The position numbers and the translations under genes were made by a program. A stretch of DNA of 46,495 nt from the NCBI GenBank assembly GCA_007118145.1, contig SKSD01000008.1:1-46495 (forward strand). Reading direction: 5' to 3'. The notes beneath the pieces were generated by a model, which was not told the origin of the DNA, made no database searches, and was given only the letters and a program-made list of their open reading frames with translations. Below, in pieces: positions 8,385 through 16,551 of this stretch (positions within the stretch are counted from its first letter, which is position 1; each line of letters begins with the position of its first letter). The stretch is from Halobacteriales archaeon (GTDB lineage: Archaea; Halobacteriota; Halobacteria; Halobacteriales; SKSH01).

Positions 8385-9185
8385 TCACTCGATATCGTCA
8401 ACCCACTCGGGCTCCACTACATCCACCTCGCCACCGGCCTCATACGCATACGAAAACGTCTGTACCGCAGCGTCACGCTGATGCCAGAGATAGTGTAGAT
8501 ACGAATCGGTGGGGTACGTCAGTGTCCACTCGATGGAGGCGTCATACACGATGTTGGTTTCAGGATCGACCTCGACAGATCCGGAGAGACTCGTCAATCG
8601 ATACGATGTGTCGGTGGCGTACCAGCCACCGAGTGGCTCGCGAATCTCGCGATCGTCATCGACCACTTCGACCGTCTCGTACTGAGCGAGCGTGAGCTGA
8701 TTCAACACGACCGAAGCGGGGTTGCGAGCGTCGGGTGCCGATACCTCAGTGGATTCGATCATCGAGATGATCTCGACCCGATCACCCACATCCTCGACCG
8801 ATACCACCGTCTCATCGGGATCGGCCTCTACCTGGTCGAGGACATCATCGCTGACCTCCCCATCGACGACTCGTCGGACGTAGGCATCCTCGTCTTCACC
8901 TGCCCGGTACCACTCCTCGAGGTGGCCACTCTCCTCAATGGACTGATACACGGCACCGTCACCGTCGACCATACCCTCGACGGCGAGTTGTGTCTCACCA
9001 TCGACGAGGAGACTGGCATTAACAAGAAAGACATCGTCCTCAGTGGAGGCGAATGCCTCATCGATGCTGATTGGGTCGTCCTCCGAGAGGGGGTAGATGA
9101 ACAGGCCGACAAGAACGAGGTTGACTGCCACCAGGATGACGATGACGCAGATGAGGGCAGTGCGTCTATCCACGATGTACACCAC
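8385..9185 (-). CDS. Membrane-anchored acidic protein of unknown function
   Basis: The 266-residue protein has one N-terminal transmembrane segment (about residues 10-33) and then a very acidic extracytoplasmic domain without cysteines, so it is likely displayed on the cell surface. Late in the sequence there are strand-rich stretches (YRLTSLSGSVEVDPETN, YDASIEWTLTYPTDSY) like those of haloarchaeal orphan surface proteins. I recognise no catalytic motif. It is the only intact gene within the scarred 7.6-10.1 kb region. The start is ATG 9185; a plausible TATA element lies at 9254-9260 on the same strand. An upstream alternative start (GTG-type) seems unnecessary because the membrane segment is already complete. 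Confidence 0.75.
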   Translation of the reverse strand: MVYIVDRRTALICVIVILVAVNLVLVGLFIYPLSEDDPISIDEAFASTEDDVFLVNASLLVDGETQLAVEGMVDGDGAVYQSIEESGHLEEWYRAGEDEDAYVRRVVDGEVSDDVLDQVEADPDETVVSVEDVGDRVEIISMIESTEVSAPDARNPASVVLNQLTLAQYETVEVVDDDREIREPLGGWYATDTSYRLTSLSGSVEVDPETNIVYDASIEWTLTYPTDSYLHYLWHQRDAAVQTFSYAYEAGGEVDVVEPEWVDDIE

Positions 9186-9253
9186 CGCTGACCCATGTAG
9201 CCGTACGATACCGCATGTTCACGATCATCTATTCCATGCTAATCGGATTGCAC

Positions 9254-9260
9254 TTTTAAA
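9254..9260 (-). promoter_or_regulatory. TATA-like box for the gene at 8385-9185
   Basis: On the minus strand this reads TTTAAAA, preceded by a purine/G-rich BRE-like stretch. Transcription would start about 26 bases later, near 9230, leaving a leader of roughly 45 bases before ATG 9185. Confidence 0.4.
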
Positions 9261-10118
9261 CCCCTGCCAAGGTGAAATACCCGTTTAGGTCACCCCGGCG
9301 ATGGTGAACACTCATCGTTGAAATGATCGAATATGCCGATGTTTGTGAATTATGTGCTTCAAGCTTCAAAAAAAAGCGCCATCAAATCCTGTTATATGGT
9401 GCAATTTTTCGAATGCACCATGGTTACCCGGACACTCATTCTCATGTTACTGCCGGATTTGAGAAAGCGAATCCGAGATCGAATTTGGACAAGAATCAAC
9501 CTGTTAATTAAGCACCTCAATTCGCACACTGTGAGAGGTACCGATGCCTATCTGGCACATCATCGCCACGAGATGGTCGACAAGAAATGTGCCAATCGCT
9601 TATCACGGGCGAATAGGGGGCGACTGACAGCCGCCTCGATCGGCATGATGGTCTATCGCGTCACGCGGCTGTGTCACATCGGCGAGTGCACGCACGACCG
9701 GCAACCACCAACATGTGAGTGACACCAACCGGTCGAACACCCACGATTGCCCCTTGTTGAGAGATCGTGCCTCACACGGTTGGAAGAGGATCGATCACAC
9801 ATCACCTGCCACCGTCAGTCGCAGGAAGTCGTCTCTGCGTGTACGAACGTGTCTGCTGAGGTGCCTGATCTATTCACTACGATGAACGAACCGAACGTGA
9901 GAAGGCTGCCGTTCGGCGGCGATGGCTTGAGAATATCTTCCAGGAGTACGAGAGATGACTTCCCTCAACACAATCGCAAGACGGCATCGACCCGCATACC
10001 GATTCGGCATCAATCCATTTCGGAAAATGACTGCTCAAATCACAGATTACGGAGTACAGGCTCTCAAACGCTTGAATTTAGGGAGGAACCTTCCCTGTAC
10101 ACGCAAGAGGAAACGGCA
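9261..10118. other. 0.86-kb stretch without a convincing gene; hairpins and possible decayed ORF
   Basis: Reading frames here are Ser/Arg/His/Cys-rich and not acidic, unlike every real gene nearby, and the first half is visibly richer in A and T, including an A8 run at 9368-9375. Two inverted repeats stand out: ATGGTGCA/TGCACCAT (9396-9403 and 9414-9421, 10-nt loop) and ACAGCCGC/GCGGCTGT (9627-9634 and 9665-9672). Around 9878-9957 one frame reads YDERTEREKAAVRRRWLENIF, which looks like the end of a real protein that has lost its start. I see no tRNA, rRNA or transposase. The stretch could hold an RNA gene or simply be decayed DNA beside a tRNA. Confidence 0.4.
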
Positions 10119-10190
10119 TGGACTCGCCGGGATTTGAACCCGGGGCCTCTCCCATGCCAAGGGAGTGATCTACCGCTGATCTACGAGCCC
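10119..10190 (-). tRNA. tRNA-Ala (anticodon GGC)
   Basis: On the minus strand the sequence folds as a complete cloverleaf. The acceptor stem is GGGCTCG (10184-10190) with CGAGTCC (10120-10126), including one G-T pair. The D arm contains AGATCAGCGGTAGATCA. The anticodon stem CTCCC/GGGAG encloses loop TTGGCAT with anticodon GGC. The T arm CCGGG-TTCAAAT-CCCGG contains the canonical TTC. The discriminator is A, from T at 10119. CCA is not encoded, as is usual in Halobacteria. There is no intron. The GGC anticodon reads GCC and GCU alanine codons. Confidence 0.95.
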
Positions 10191-10222
10191 GCGATCGCAC
10201 CCGTATCTCCATCCTGAGTCGT

Positions 10223-10229
10223 GATAAAC
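10223..10229 (-). promoter_or_regulatory. TATA-like box upstream of tRNA-Ala
   Basis: On the minus strand this reads GTTTATC, about 33-39 bases before the tRNA 5' end at 10190. That spacing fits an archaeal TATA element with a short 5' leader removed by RNase P. Confidence 0.4.
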
Positions 10230-10325
10230 ACCTCGAAACACGAGACGTAGGTCGCGTACTTTGTCCAGTATCCTGGGAATCAGCACACACCTTTACCGCT
10301 GTCACCGATAACTGACGAACAGTAA

Positions 10326-11903
10326 ATGTCCGAGGTAGCATCATCCATCTTTGACCAATCTCGCCGCGTCAGTCAGGAGGAGTTACACCGACTCGCCTCA
10401 AGCGTAGAACCTCAAGGCGAATCACAACGCCCGGTCATCGCTCCGGCAACTGACGAGACACTCGGACACATACCCGAACTGTCGCCCGATGCGGTTGGCT
10501 CAGCCGTCTCGGATGCAAGATCGGCACAAGTTTCCTGGGCATCTCGATCAATTGAGGAGCGTGCTGAGGTGCTCCGGAGGTTCGCCTCAATAGTACTCGA
10601 TTCACTTCCGGAGATTCTCGATGTCATCCAGCTCGAAACAGGCAAGTCACGGTTCGATGCGCTCGAAGAGCCACTCGCGCTGGTCATGACAAGTCGGTAC
10701 TATGCAAGGTACGGACCGTCAATGCTGGCCGACCGCTCACGCCGTGCGCTAATTCCCTTCATGACGAGTGCCGAGGAGCTGTTCCGGCCAAAGGGTATCG
10801 TCGGTGTCATCTCCCCGTGGAACTATCCATTGGCCATCCCGTTTGAAGATGCCATACCAGCCCTCCTGGCAGGTAACGCTGTCGTCATCAAGCCCGATGA
10901 TAAAACCCCATATTCAACCCTGTTGGCAGGCAACTTGCTTGCAGAGGCAGGCCTTCCGCGTGACGTGTTACGCGTCGTCACCGGTGACGGATCGACCGTT
11001 GGACAGGCATTGATCGAACACGTTGATTTCATCGCCTTCACAGGTAGCGTCGAGGTCGGTCGAACAGTCGGAGCCAAGGCCGGTGATCGATTGATCGACT
11101 GCTCGCTCGAACTCGGTGGGAAGAACCCGTGTATCGTACTGGACGATGCAGATACGAGTCGGGCTGCGAAGGATGCCACATGGGCATGCTTTTCGAATGC
11201 CGGTCAACTCTGTCTCTCGACTGAGCGGATATATGTCGAAGATGCTGTTTGTGATGACTTCCTCGATGCCTTCGTCAGGTTCACCAGGCAACTGCAGATC
11301 GATTGTGGGCTAGATTTCACCTATGCCATCGGGTCGCTCATCGACGAGTCACACCATGCATCGGTGACACGGTTCGTCGACGATGCGGTTGCCGAGGGTG
11401 CGACCGTCCTTACCGGCGGTCGGTCTCGACCCGAGGTGGGCCCGTTTTGTTTCGAGCCAACCATCCTCACCGATGTGCCTGACTCGGTCGCGGTCACGAG
11501 TGAGGAGGTGTTCGGACCGGTCGTCATAGTTGAGCGCGTCGAGGATGCGTCAGAGGCGGTCACACGGGCGAACCGCCATGGTCCTCACCTCCATGGGGTG
11601 GTATGGTCGGGCGATGCTGACAGGGCGAGACAGTTAGGAACACAACTCACTACCGGGATGGTGAGCATCAATGACGCCTACTTCGCCAGTTACGGCACGG
11701 TCGATACGCCGATGGGTGGTATCACCGACGGCGGTATCGGTCATCGCCAGGGCCGACCGGGGTTGTACAGGTATGTCGACCGCCAGGCGATCGTCCAGAA
11801 CCGAGGTCCGCGACTGACCAAACCTGATTGGCTACCAGAGTCAGCCTACCCGACAGCGTTGGTCTGGCTCACAAGGCTACTCAGCAGAATACCACGATTA
11901 TGA
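10326..11903 (+). CDS. NAD(P)-dependent aldehyde dehydrogenase family protein
   Basis: The 525-residue protein is a full-length member of the ALDH superfamily, which oxidises aldehydes to acids through a thiohemiacetal (or reduces activated acyl groups in some branches). Seen motifs: SPWNYPLAIP, a cofactor-binding FTGSVEVG, ELGGKNP with general base E262, NAGQLC with nucleophile C296, and EEVFGPV. The C-terminal tail after the fold (from about 490) is longer than in succinate-semialdehyde dehydrogenases and contains a hydrophobic stretch that could touch the membrane. Its stop overlaps the start of the next gene (ATGA at 11900-11903), so the two are co-translated. The partner, a reductase-like SDR, suggests long-chain aldehyde metabolism; this is inference. 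Confidence 0.85.
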   Translation: MSEVASSIFDQSRRVSQEELHRLASSVEPQGESQRPVIAPATDETLGHIPELSPDAVGSAVSDARSAQVSWASRSIEERAEVLRRFASIVLDSLPEILDVIQLETGKSRFDALEEPLALVMTSRYYARYGPSMLADRSRRALIPFMTSAEELFRPKGIVGVISPWNYPLAIPFEDAIPALLAGNAVVIKPDDKTPYSTLLAGNLLAEAGLPRDVLRVVTGDGSTVGQALIEHVDFIAFTGSVEVGRTVGAKAGDRLIDCSLELGGKNPCIVLDDADTSRAAKDATWACFSNAGQLCLSTERIYVEDAVCDDFLDAFVRFTRQLQIDCGLDFTYAIGSLIDESHHASVTRFVDDAVAEGATVLTGGRSRPEVGPFCFEPTILTDVPDSVAVTSEEVFGPVVIVERVEDASEAVTRANRHGPHLHGVVWSGDADRARQLGTQLTTGMVSINDAYFASYGTVDTPMGGITDGGIGHRQGRPGLYRYVDRQAIVQNRGPRLTKPDWLPESAYPTALVWLTRLLSRIPRL

Positions 11904-12997
11904 GCGATGAGACCGTCCTCATTACGGGTGTGCCTGGGTTGATCGGGTCGGGCCTGCTCGAACGGCTGGTGGAGACTCGCGATTTGGATACCGAGTTCGT
12001 CTGTCTGGTCGAGTCCCGGTATCGAGCGTTATCACGACGCTTCATTGATACACTCGGTGACGACAGTCACCGGGTCATGATCGTCACCGGAGATATCACG
12101 TATCCATACCTCAGACTCGGATCGGATTACGTCGATCTCACGGATCGAGTGACCGAAATATTCCATCTCGCCGCGGTGTACACCCTCGGTGTCGACGCTG
12201 ACGTAGCAGAGCGAGTGAACGTCGATGGCACTGAGCACGTGCTTGACTTCGCCACCCGGTGTGACCGTCTCGATCGCTTTCACCACATGAGCACGTGTTA
12301 TGTCAGTGGTCGACATGATGGGTTATTCACCGAGGACGACGTCATCGACGAGCCAGATTTCAACAATGCGTATGAGCGTTCGAAACACGCCGCAGAGGCG
12401 ATGGTGCGGCGGCGCGCAACCGAAGGCCTCGATGTGACCATCTACCGACCATCGATCGTCGTCGGAGACAGTGATACCGGCTTCACCACCAAGTACGACG
12501 GGCTGTACTTCCTCTTGCAGTTACTCGATGCACAACCCGATATCGCAGTCTTCCCCCGGATAGGTGATCCTCGGGCTGTCGAGTTCAACGTCGTGCCGCG
12601 CGATTTCGTCGTGGATGCGATAGCCCACATTTCGAAACAGGCGGAGAGTGTGAATCAGACATACCACCTTTGTGATCCACACCCACCAACGGTGAAGAAG
12701 CTCGTCACCGAGAGTGGCTGGGCGATGGGTCGGGCGGTGGTCTTCATCCCCACACCGCGACGACTGCTCGAACTCGAGATCGCCCTCATGCGTTACTTCG
12801 GCCTGACCTCGATCGACCCTGCCGCGTTGGCCTATGTCGACCTTCCGACGAGCTACGCCACGGCTAACACGCGACGAGCACTCCAGGGAACACCGATTGA
12901 GGTACCTCCGGTGACGGGGTATGTCGGCAGACTTGCAAAGTTCATGCGTGCACACCCGACACCGCCGTCTGTCGCGCTCTACACCGATTCGAGGTGA
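11900..12997 (+). CDS. Extended short-chain dehydrogenase, fatty-acyl-reductase-like (NAD_binding_4 type)
   Basis: The 365-residue protein has an extended-SDR Rossmann fold: LITGVPGLIGSGLL at about 7-20 carries the GxxGxxG dinucleotide motif, FHLAAVYT follows strand 4, the Ser-type active-site segment is HMSTCYVSG, and YERSKHAAE is the YxxxK catalytic pair. The pattern and the long C-terminal half resemble the male-sterility/fatty-acyl-CoA reductase branch of SDRs more than sugar epimerases. ATG 11900 overlaps the stop of the upstream aldehyde dehydrogenase by four bases, which fixes this start over an in-frame upstream start at 11828. Together they could interconvert an acyl group, aldehyde and acid; the substrate is unknown. 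A sugar epimerase remains possible. Confidence 0.75.
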   Translation: MSDETVLITGVPGLIGSGLLERLVETRDLDTEFVCLVESRYRALSRRFIDTLGDDSHRVMIVTGDITYPYLRLGSDYVDLTDRVTEIFHLAAVYTLGVDADVAERVNVDGTEHVLDFATRCDRLDRFHHMSTCYVSGRHDGLFTEDDVIDEPDFNNAYERSKHAAEAMVRRRATEGLDVTIYRPSIVVGDSDTGFTTKYDGLYFLLQLLDAQPDIAVFPRIGDPRAVEFNVVPRDFVVDAIAHISKQAESVNQTYHLCDPHPPTVKKLVTESGWAMGRAVVFIPTPRRLLELEIALMRYFGLTSIDPAALAYVDLPTSYATANTRRALQGTPIEVPPVTGYVGRLAKFMRAHPTPPSVALYTDSR

Positions 12998-13168
12998 GCG
13001 TCTAGCTGAGTGTCGGGAAGAAACCGTTTTGTCCCTCGGGGTGTCTACCTCGTATACGGAACAGCACGGCCGCAACTCTGACGTGCCGGATATTCACCGG
13101 CTTGGGATTGCGGCAGTGCGGGCCAACCCCTTCTGCCAGCGGTCCGTGCGGTTCCCAATGAACGAACC

Positions 13169-13630
13169 ATGGCACGCATGCATACACGCCGCCGAGGCTC
13201 ATCCGGCTCGGACCGACCGGCGGCAGACGAACCCCCAGCATGGAGCGATGTCGACGCTGAAGACATCGAAGCACGTATCATCGAGCTCGCTGAGGAGGGT
13301 CTCTCCACCAGCGAGATCGGCATCAGGTTGCGTGACGGTGGTGTCGAAGGGACACCCATCCCCGATGTACACCTGGCGACGGGTAAGAAGATCACCGAGA
13401 TCCTCGAGGAGCACGACCTCGCCCCTGAACTCCCGGAGGATCTGTACAATCTCATGGAGCGAGCTGTCAACATCCGCGACCACCTCGAGGCTAACCCGAC
13501 CGACCACTCGAACCGCCGCGCACTCCAGAACACCGAGTCGAAGGTGCGCCGTCTGGTGAACTACTACCGGGGTGACAAACTCCCTGAGGACTTCGTCTAC
13601 TCGTACGAGACCGCACGAGATCTGCTGTAG
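13169..13630 (+). CDS. rps15: 30S ribosomal protein S15 (uS15)
   Basis: The 153-residue archaeal/eukaryotic-type S15 has the long N-terminal extension (MARMHTRRRG, then PPAWSDVDAEDIEARI) and the conserved S15 core: LSTSEIGIRLRDGGVEG, VHLATGKKITEIL, then ERAVNIRDHLEANPTD and the C-terminal NYYRGDKLPEDFVY. It binds 16S rRNA in the central domain of the small subunit. It heads a four-gene run (RecJ-like, Pcc1, eS1) with no gaps: the next gene starts directly after the stop. Upstream, the 171-base space holds a short GCCGG/CCGGC hairpin around ATATTCA (near 13085-13101), which might be a leader element. Confidence 0.95.
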   Translation: MARMHTRRRGSSGSDRPAADEPPAWSDVDAEDIEARIIELAEEGLSTSEIGIRLRDGGVEGTPIPDVHLATGKKITEILEEHDLAPELPEDLYNLMERAVNIRDHLEANPTDHSNRRALQNTESKVRRLVNYYRGDKLPEDFVYSYETARDLL

Positions 13631-14734
13631 ATGGCGAGTGGCCGATCCGCGACACGAGAGGGGTCAGATTCGAACACCGAGTCACTGAGCAACAGCCTCG
13701 AGGAGGCATCGTTCGTGACACTACTCAGCCTGCCCCATCCACGTCATCTCGTCGCGGCAACGGTACTCGCCCGAGCTGCAACCGGTCCTTTTCGCATCCG
13801 AGTCCTCGACCGGGCGACTGGGGCACCGACCAAACCCGAGGGGTTACTCATCGGTACCGATCCGGCCATCGCTGAGGCAGATCTCGCACTCTCACCGATG
13901 CGACCCGTCGAGCAGGCAACAGCCGTGTTCGAGCGTCTCGGCGGCAGCCCCATCGACGACTCGCTGATGAAGGCAATCAACACCGGTGACGGGTCGGACT
14001 CCCCCGGTATCGTCTGTACACATGACAACCTCGCACGGTCTATCGGCACGTCTCTCAGGTGGTACGGGCCACTCACAGGAGCAGATATCGCGACGATCGA
14101 TACCCGTCTCGAGGAGGCAGGGTTACCACAGTCGGTCGGCGAGGTATCGGGTGATACCACCCTGGCACGGCGCCTCGCGAGCTGGGTATCGATGCTGGCA
14201 CTCGAGGCAACGGGGCGACCGATGAGTGCGAGTGAGGCCCTCGATCGGCTCTTCACACCGACGTATCTCGAGGATGCACCGATACCCACAGCCGAGGGTC
14301 TGTACGACCTGCTCTGGCTGACGTGTGCGACAGACCCAGGGTTGGCACTCGCCGCCTGTCTCGACACAGCTTTCGTAGACACGGCACTCACGCGGTTTGA
14401 TGCTGAGGCGACTGAGGTGCACGCCGCTGTGGGTCGGCTCCCGGTCGACCGAGACGAGCCAATCGCGGTTGCATCGACCGATGCGGTTGCACTCGAACCG
14501 ATCGCGTGGCTCTGGACGGCATACCGGTTGCAACAGCCATATGGCGTCATCATCGACGAGGGTAACCCATCGAGGGTGGCGGTCGCGTCGACCGGTCCTC
14601 GGTCGGCCAGCGCGCTCGTCGAGGCACTCGTCACCTCGCTCGATGGTATCGGATGGGGTGATGCATCTATCGCCGGTGGGTTCATCGACGGTGATAGCCA
14701 GACGATCGCACGTACACTCAACAAGCAGCTATGA
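13631..14734 (+). CDS. RecJ-like DHH-superfamily protein, catalytic motifs not apparent
   Basis: The 367-residue protein sits in the place where haloarchaea carry a RecJ-like gene, between rps15 and the KEOPS subunit gene. The C-terminal part (AVASTGPRSASALVEAL and AGGFIDGDSQTIARTL, about 313-364) is DHHA1-like. The N-terminal part looks like a DHH-domain Rossmann-type fold, but I find no Asp-His-His, no DxDA and no HDN motif, so nuclease activity is doubtful. It could act as a structural partner, for example in the GINS/RecJ-like assembly known from archaeal replication (inference). It starts at ATG 13631 immediately after the rps15 stop and overlaps pcc1 by 4 bases. Confidence 0.6.
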   Translation: MASGRSATREGSDSNTESLSNSLEEASFVTLLSLPHPRHLVAATVLARAATGPFRIRVLDRATGAPTKPEGLLIGTDPAIAEADLALSPMRPVEQATAVFERLGGSPIDDSLMKAINTGDGSDSPGIVCTHDNLARSIGTSLRWYGPLTGADIATIDTRLEEAGLPQSVGEVSGDTTLARRLASWVSMLALEATGRPMSASEALDRLFTPTYLEDAPIPTAEGLYDLLWLTCATDPGLALAACLDTAFVDTALTRFDAEATEVHAAVGRLPVDRDEPIAVASTDAVALEPIAWLWTAYRLQQPYGVIIDEGNPSRVAVASTGPRSASALVEALVTSLDGIGWGDASIAGGFIDGDSQTIARTLNKQL

Positions 14735-14967
14735 ACGAGGTAACAATCCGAACTGAACACGACCATGCCGAGGCGGTCGCCGCAGCCATCCGACCGGATA
14801 ACACCACCGAGATGGCGACGACCGTCGATGGCGATACCGTCGTCACGCACATCGAACGCGACTCGATCGGCGGCCTCAGGGCCACGATCGTGGATTATCT
14901 GCGTGCGGTGGACGTGGCGGACGAAACCGCACGACTTGTAACTGACCAAGACAATACCCAAACATGA
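14731..14967 (+). CDS. pcc1: KEOPS complex subunit Pcc1
   Basis: The 78-residue protein matches Pcc1 in size, context and pattern: an N-terminal strand with TIRTEHDHAEAVAAAI, a central strand pair (MATTVDGDTVVTHIE), and the helix GLRATIVDYLRAVDVADE that forms the dimer surface. Pcc1 dimerises within KEOPS (with Kae1, Bud32 and Cgi121), which makes t6A37 on ANN-decoding tRNAs. The ATG overlaps the upstream stop (ATGA at 14731-14734), and the gene overlaps the eS1 start in the same way (14964-14967), so all four operon genes are translationally coupled. Confidence 0.8.
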   Translation: MNEVTIRTEHDHAEAVAAAIRPDNTTEMATTVDGDTVVTHIERDSIGGLRATIVDYLRAVDVADETARLVTDQDNTQT

Positions 14968-15560
14968 GCGAACGATCCATCTCGAAGAAAGGCCAGGGAA
15001 AGTCCTGGTATACGGTATACGCTCCGGAGGGGTTCGACCGGGTTCCTGTCGGTGAGACACCGGCTGACGAACCGGAGAAACTCCTGGGGCGGACGATTGA
15101 AACGACGCTCGGTGAGATCATCGATGACTCGAGTGAGAACAACACGAAGCTGACCTTCCAGATCACGGATTTCGGGTCGGATGCTGCCTACACGGTGTTC
15201 ATCCGTCACGAGCTCACGCGTGACTACCTCCGAAGTCTGATCCGACGTGGTGCATCGAAGATCGATGCAGTGATCTCTGTCGAGACGGCAGACGGGACAG
15301 TGTATCAGGTGCAGCCGGTCGCCTTCACCACACAGAAGGCCGACCACGAGCAAGAGCGTGCCATCCGACAGCGGATGGTCGACCGGGTGACACAGGCAGC
15401 CGCTGAGCGAAATGCCGATGACTTCATCGACAGCATCGTCCGCGGCCGTCTCTCATCAGCCATCTATGCCGATGCGAAGGAGATCTATCCACTCCGTCGT
15501 GTCGAGATTCAAAAGACCGAACTCGAGGGTCGACCCGCGGCGCTCGTCACCGAGGGCTGA
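14964..15560 (+). CDS. rps1e: 30S ribosomal protein eS1 (S3Ae)
   Basis: The 198-residue protein is the archaeal/eukaryotic-specific small-subunit protein S3Ae. It has the KKGQGKSWYTVYAPEGF start, the GRTIETTLGEI segment, the central HELTRDYLRSLIRRGASKID and the C-terminal EIYPLRRVEIQKTEL. The protein sits near the mRNA exit on the platform of the 30S subunit. It is the last gene of the rps15 / RecJ-like / pcc1 / eS1 operon. Length and start are as expected; nothing unusual was seen. Confidence 0.95.
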   Translation: MSERSISKKGQGKSWYTVYAPEGFDRVPVGETPADEPEKLLGRTIETTLGEIIDDSSENNTKLTFQITDFGSDAAYTVFIRHELTRDYLRSLIRRGASKIDAVISVETADGTVYQVQPVAFTTQKADHEQERAIRQRMVDRVTQAAAERNADDFIDSIVRGRLSSAIYADAKEIYPLRRVEIQKTELEGRPAALVTEG

Positions 15561-15761
15561 CGAGACATTCTCGCTGGTATCGCAGTCATCGGGGAGTGCT
15601 CACTCTGCCTCGTGCTCTCGAGGCACGATATCGACGTTGGACCCTAAGATGGACACACTGTGTCGGCAACCGATGGTCGAACTCCCATCGATTGGGAACC
15701 GTCGAACGTGGTGATGTCGTCCAGTGTGAACTGGGAGGTAACAACCGACGTATCCCCAACT

Positions 15762-16049
15762 ATGCTCTCCTCGACCACCATCATCGCCGTCACCAATGCG
15801 GTATCACTCTTACTCGGTGCGGCCATCGCCTGGTACGCACTCAAGGCCTATCGACGCACCGGGGTGAACGCCCTTGGTGGCCTCTCTGTCGGTGTCGGAT
15901 TGGTCACCCTCGGGATGGCCGTCGGGGGATTCTTACACCAGTTCACCTCGACCTCGCTCACCTCGAGTGTCGCCATCCAGAGCATCTGCGTGGCCGCTGG
16001 CTTCACCGTGTTGATGCTCTCACTGGTGCTCAATCGTCCAGGACAGTGA
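15762..16049 (+). CDS. Small haloarchaeal membrane protein (DUF7521-like)
   Basis: The product (95 residues from ATG 15762) has three predicted membrane segments and the sequence YALKAYRRTGVNALGGLSVG between helices 1 and 2, followed by LVTLGMAVGGFLHQF. This matches a common haloarchaeal membrane family without known function. In-frame starts at 15660 and 15714 would add a soluble Ser/Thr-rich N-terminus; 15762 is preferred because the first helix starts right there, but this is uncertain. The last 20 bases overlap the end of the halocyanin gene on the opposite strand. Confidence 0.6.
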   Translation: MLSSTTIIAVTNAVSLLLGAAIAWYALKAYRRTGVNALGGLSVGVGLVTLGMAVGGFLHQFTSTSLTSSVAIQSICVAAGFTVLMLSLVLNRPGQ

Positions 16050-16455
16050 TCGTCCCAACCATGCCGGCGGCGTCATGTGGGATGCAGTAGTAGGTGTACT
16101 CACCGGGCACCTCGAACGTGTGGCTGTAGGTGTCACCGGCGTTGAGTCGCCCGCCAAAATGGTCATACCACGCATCAACCGCCGCTTCCTGTGAGTCGTA
16201 CCCGCCGCTTGCGAAGTAACTCGCACCCTCGGGGAGCCCCGTATCGTATGCCGTGACGGTATGTGCCTTCGTGCTCGTGTTCTTCCACGTGACCGTCTCT
16301 CCCACGCTCGTCTCGAAGGCATCTGGGAGGAACGCATCGGCTGACATACCGATATCACAGTCCTCGTCACAGGTGAGACGAGCACCGCTTCCCCATTCGA
16401 GACACCCCGCGACCGAGGCCCCAACCACGGTCGCGAGTAGGGCACGACGCCTCAT
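16030..16455 (-). CDS. Halocyanin-like blue copper lipoprotein
   Basis: The 141-residue precursor starts with RRRALLATVVGASVAGC, a Tat-type signal with lipobox Cys18, so the mature protein should be lipid-anchored on the outside. The cupredoxin domain shows the complete type 1 copper set: H65 (KAHTVT), C124 (YYCIPH), H127 and M132 (AAGMVGTI). Halocyanins carry electrons between membrane respiratory components. Two extra cysteines (C29 and C33, CDEDC) precede the domain and might form a disulfide. ATG 16455 is the only sensible start. The 3' end overlaps the convergent membrane protein gene by 20 bases. Confidence 0.9.
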   Translation of the reverse strand: MRRRALLATVVGASVAGCLEWGSGARLTCDEDCDIGMSADAFLPDAFETSVGETVTWKNTSTKAHTVTAYDTGLPEGASYFASGGYDSQEAAVDAWYDHFGGRLNAGDTYSHTFEVPGEYTYYCIPHDAAGMVGTITVLDD

Positions 16456-16551
16456 ACTCGACTAGTGCGACCGTCGGGGTTTATCCCTCTCGATTCACCG
16501 GCTGCGTGTGAGATAACAACACGTAAGGCACCGGTTTGACTGTCACCTGAT

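Noticed and set aside
8067-8498. 143-residue frame across the IS scar
   Set aside because: Non-acidic, overlaps the real gene 8385-9185, and contains the translated end of a TnpB-type element.
9333-9722. 129-residue basic frame
   Set aside because: Composition unlike haloarchaeal proteins (Arg, Lys, Cys, Met rich) and no recognisable domain; kept only as part of the gene-poor stretch.
10119-10190. tRNA as proven attachment site
   Set aside because: No integrase and no second copy of the tRNA 3' end were seen in the window, so integration is only a possibility.
9747-10217. 156-residue open frame running through the tRNA region
   Set aside because: Its end reads TRRDLNPGPLPC, the known translation of an antisense tRNA, and the rest has no acidic haloarchaeal character.
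13744-15060. 438-residue open frame on the minus strand
   Set aside because: It lies opposite the RecJ-like, pcc1 and eS1 genes and is Ser/Arg-rich; a shadow of a conserved operon.
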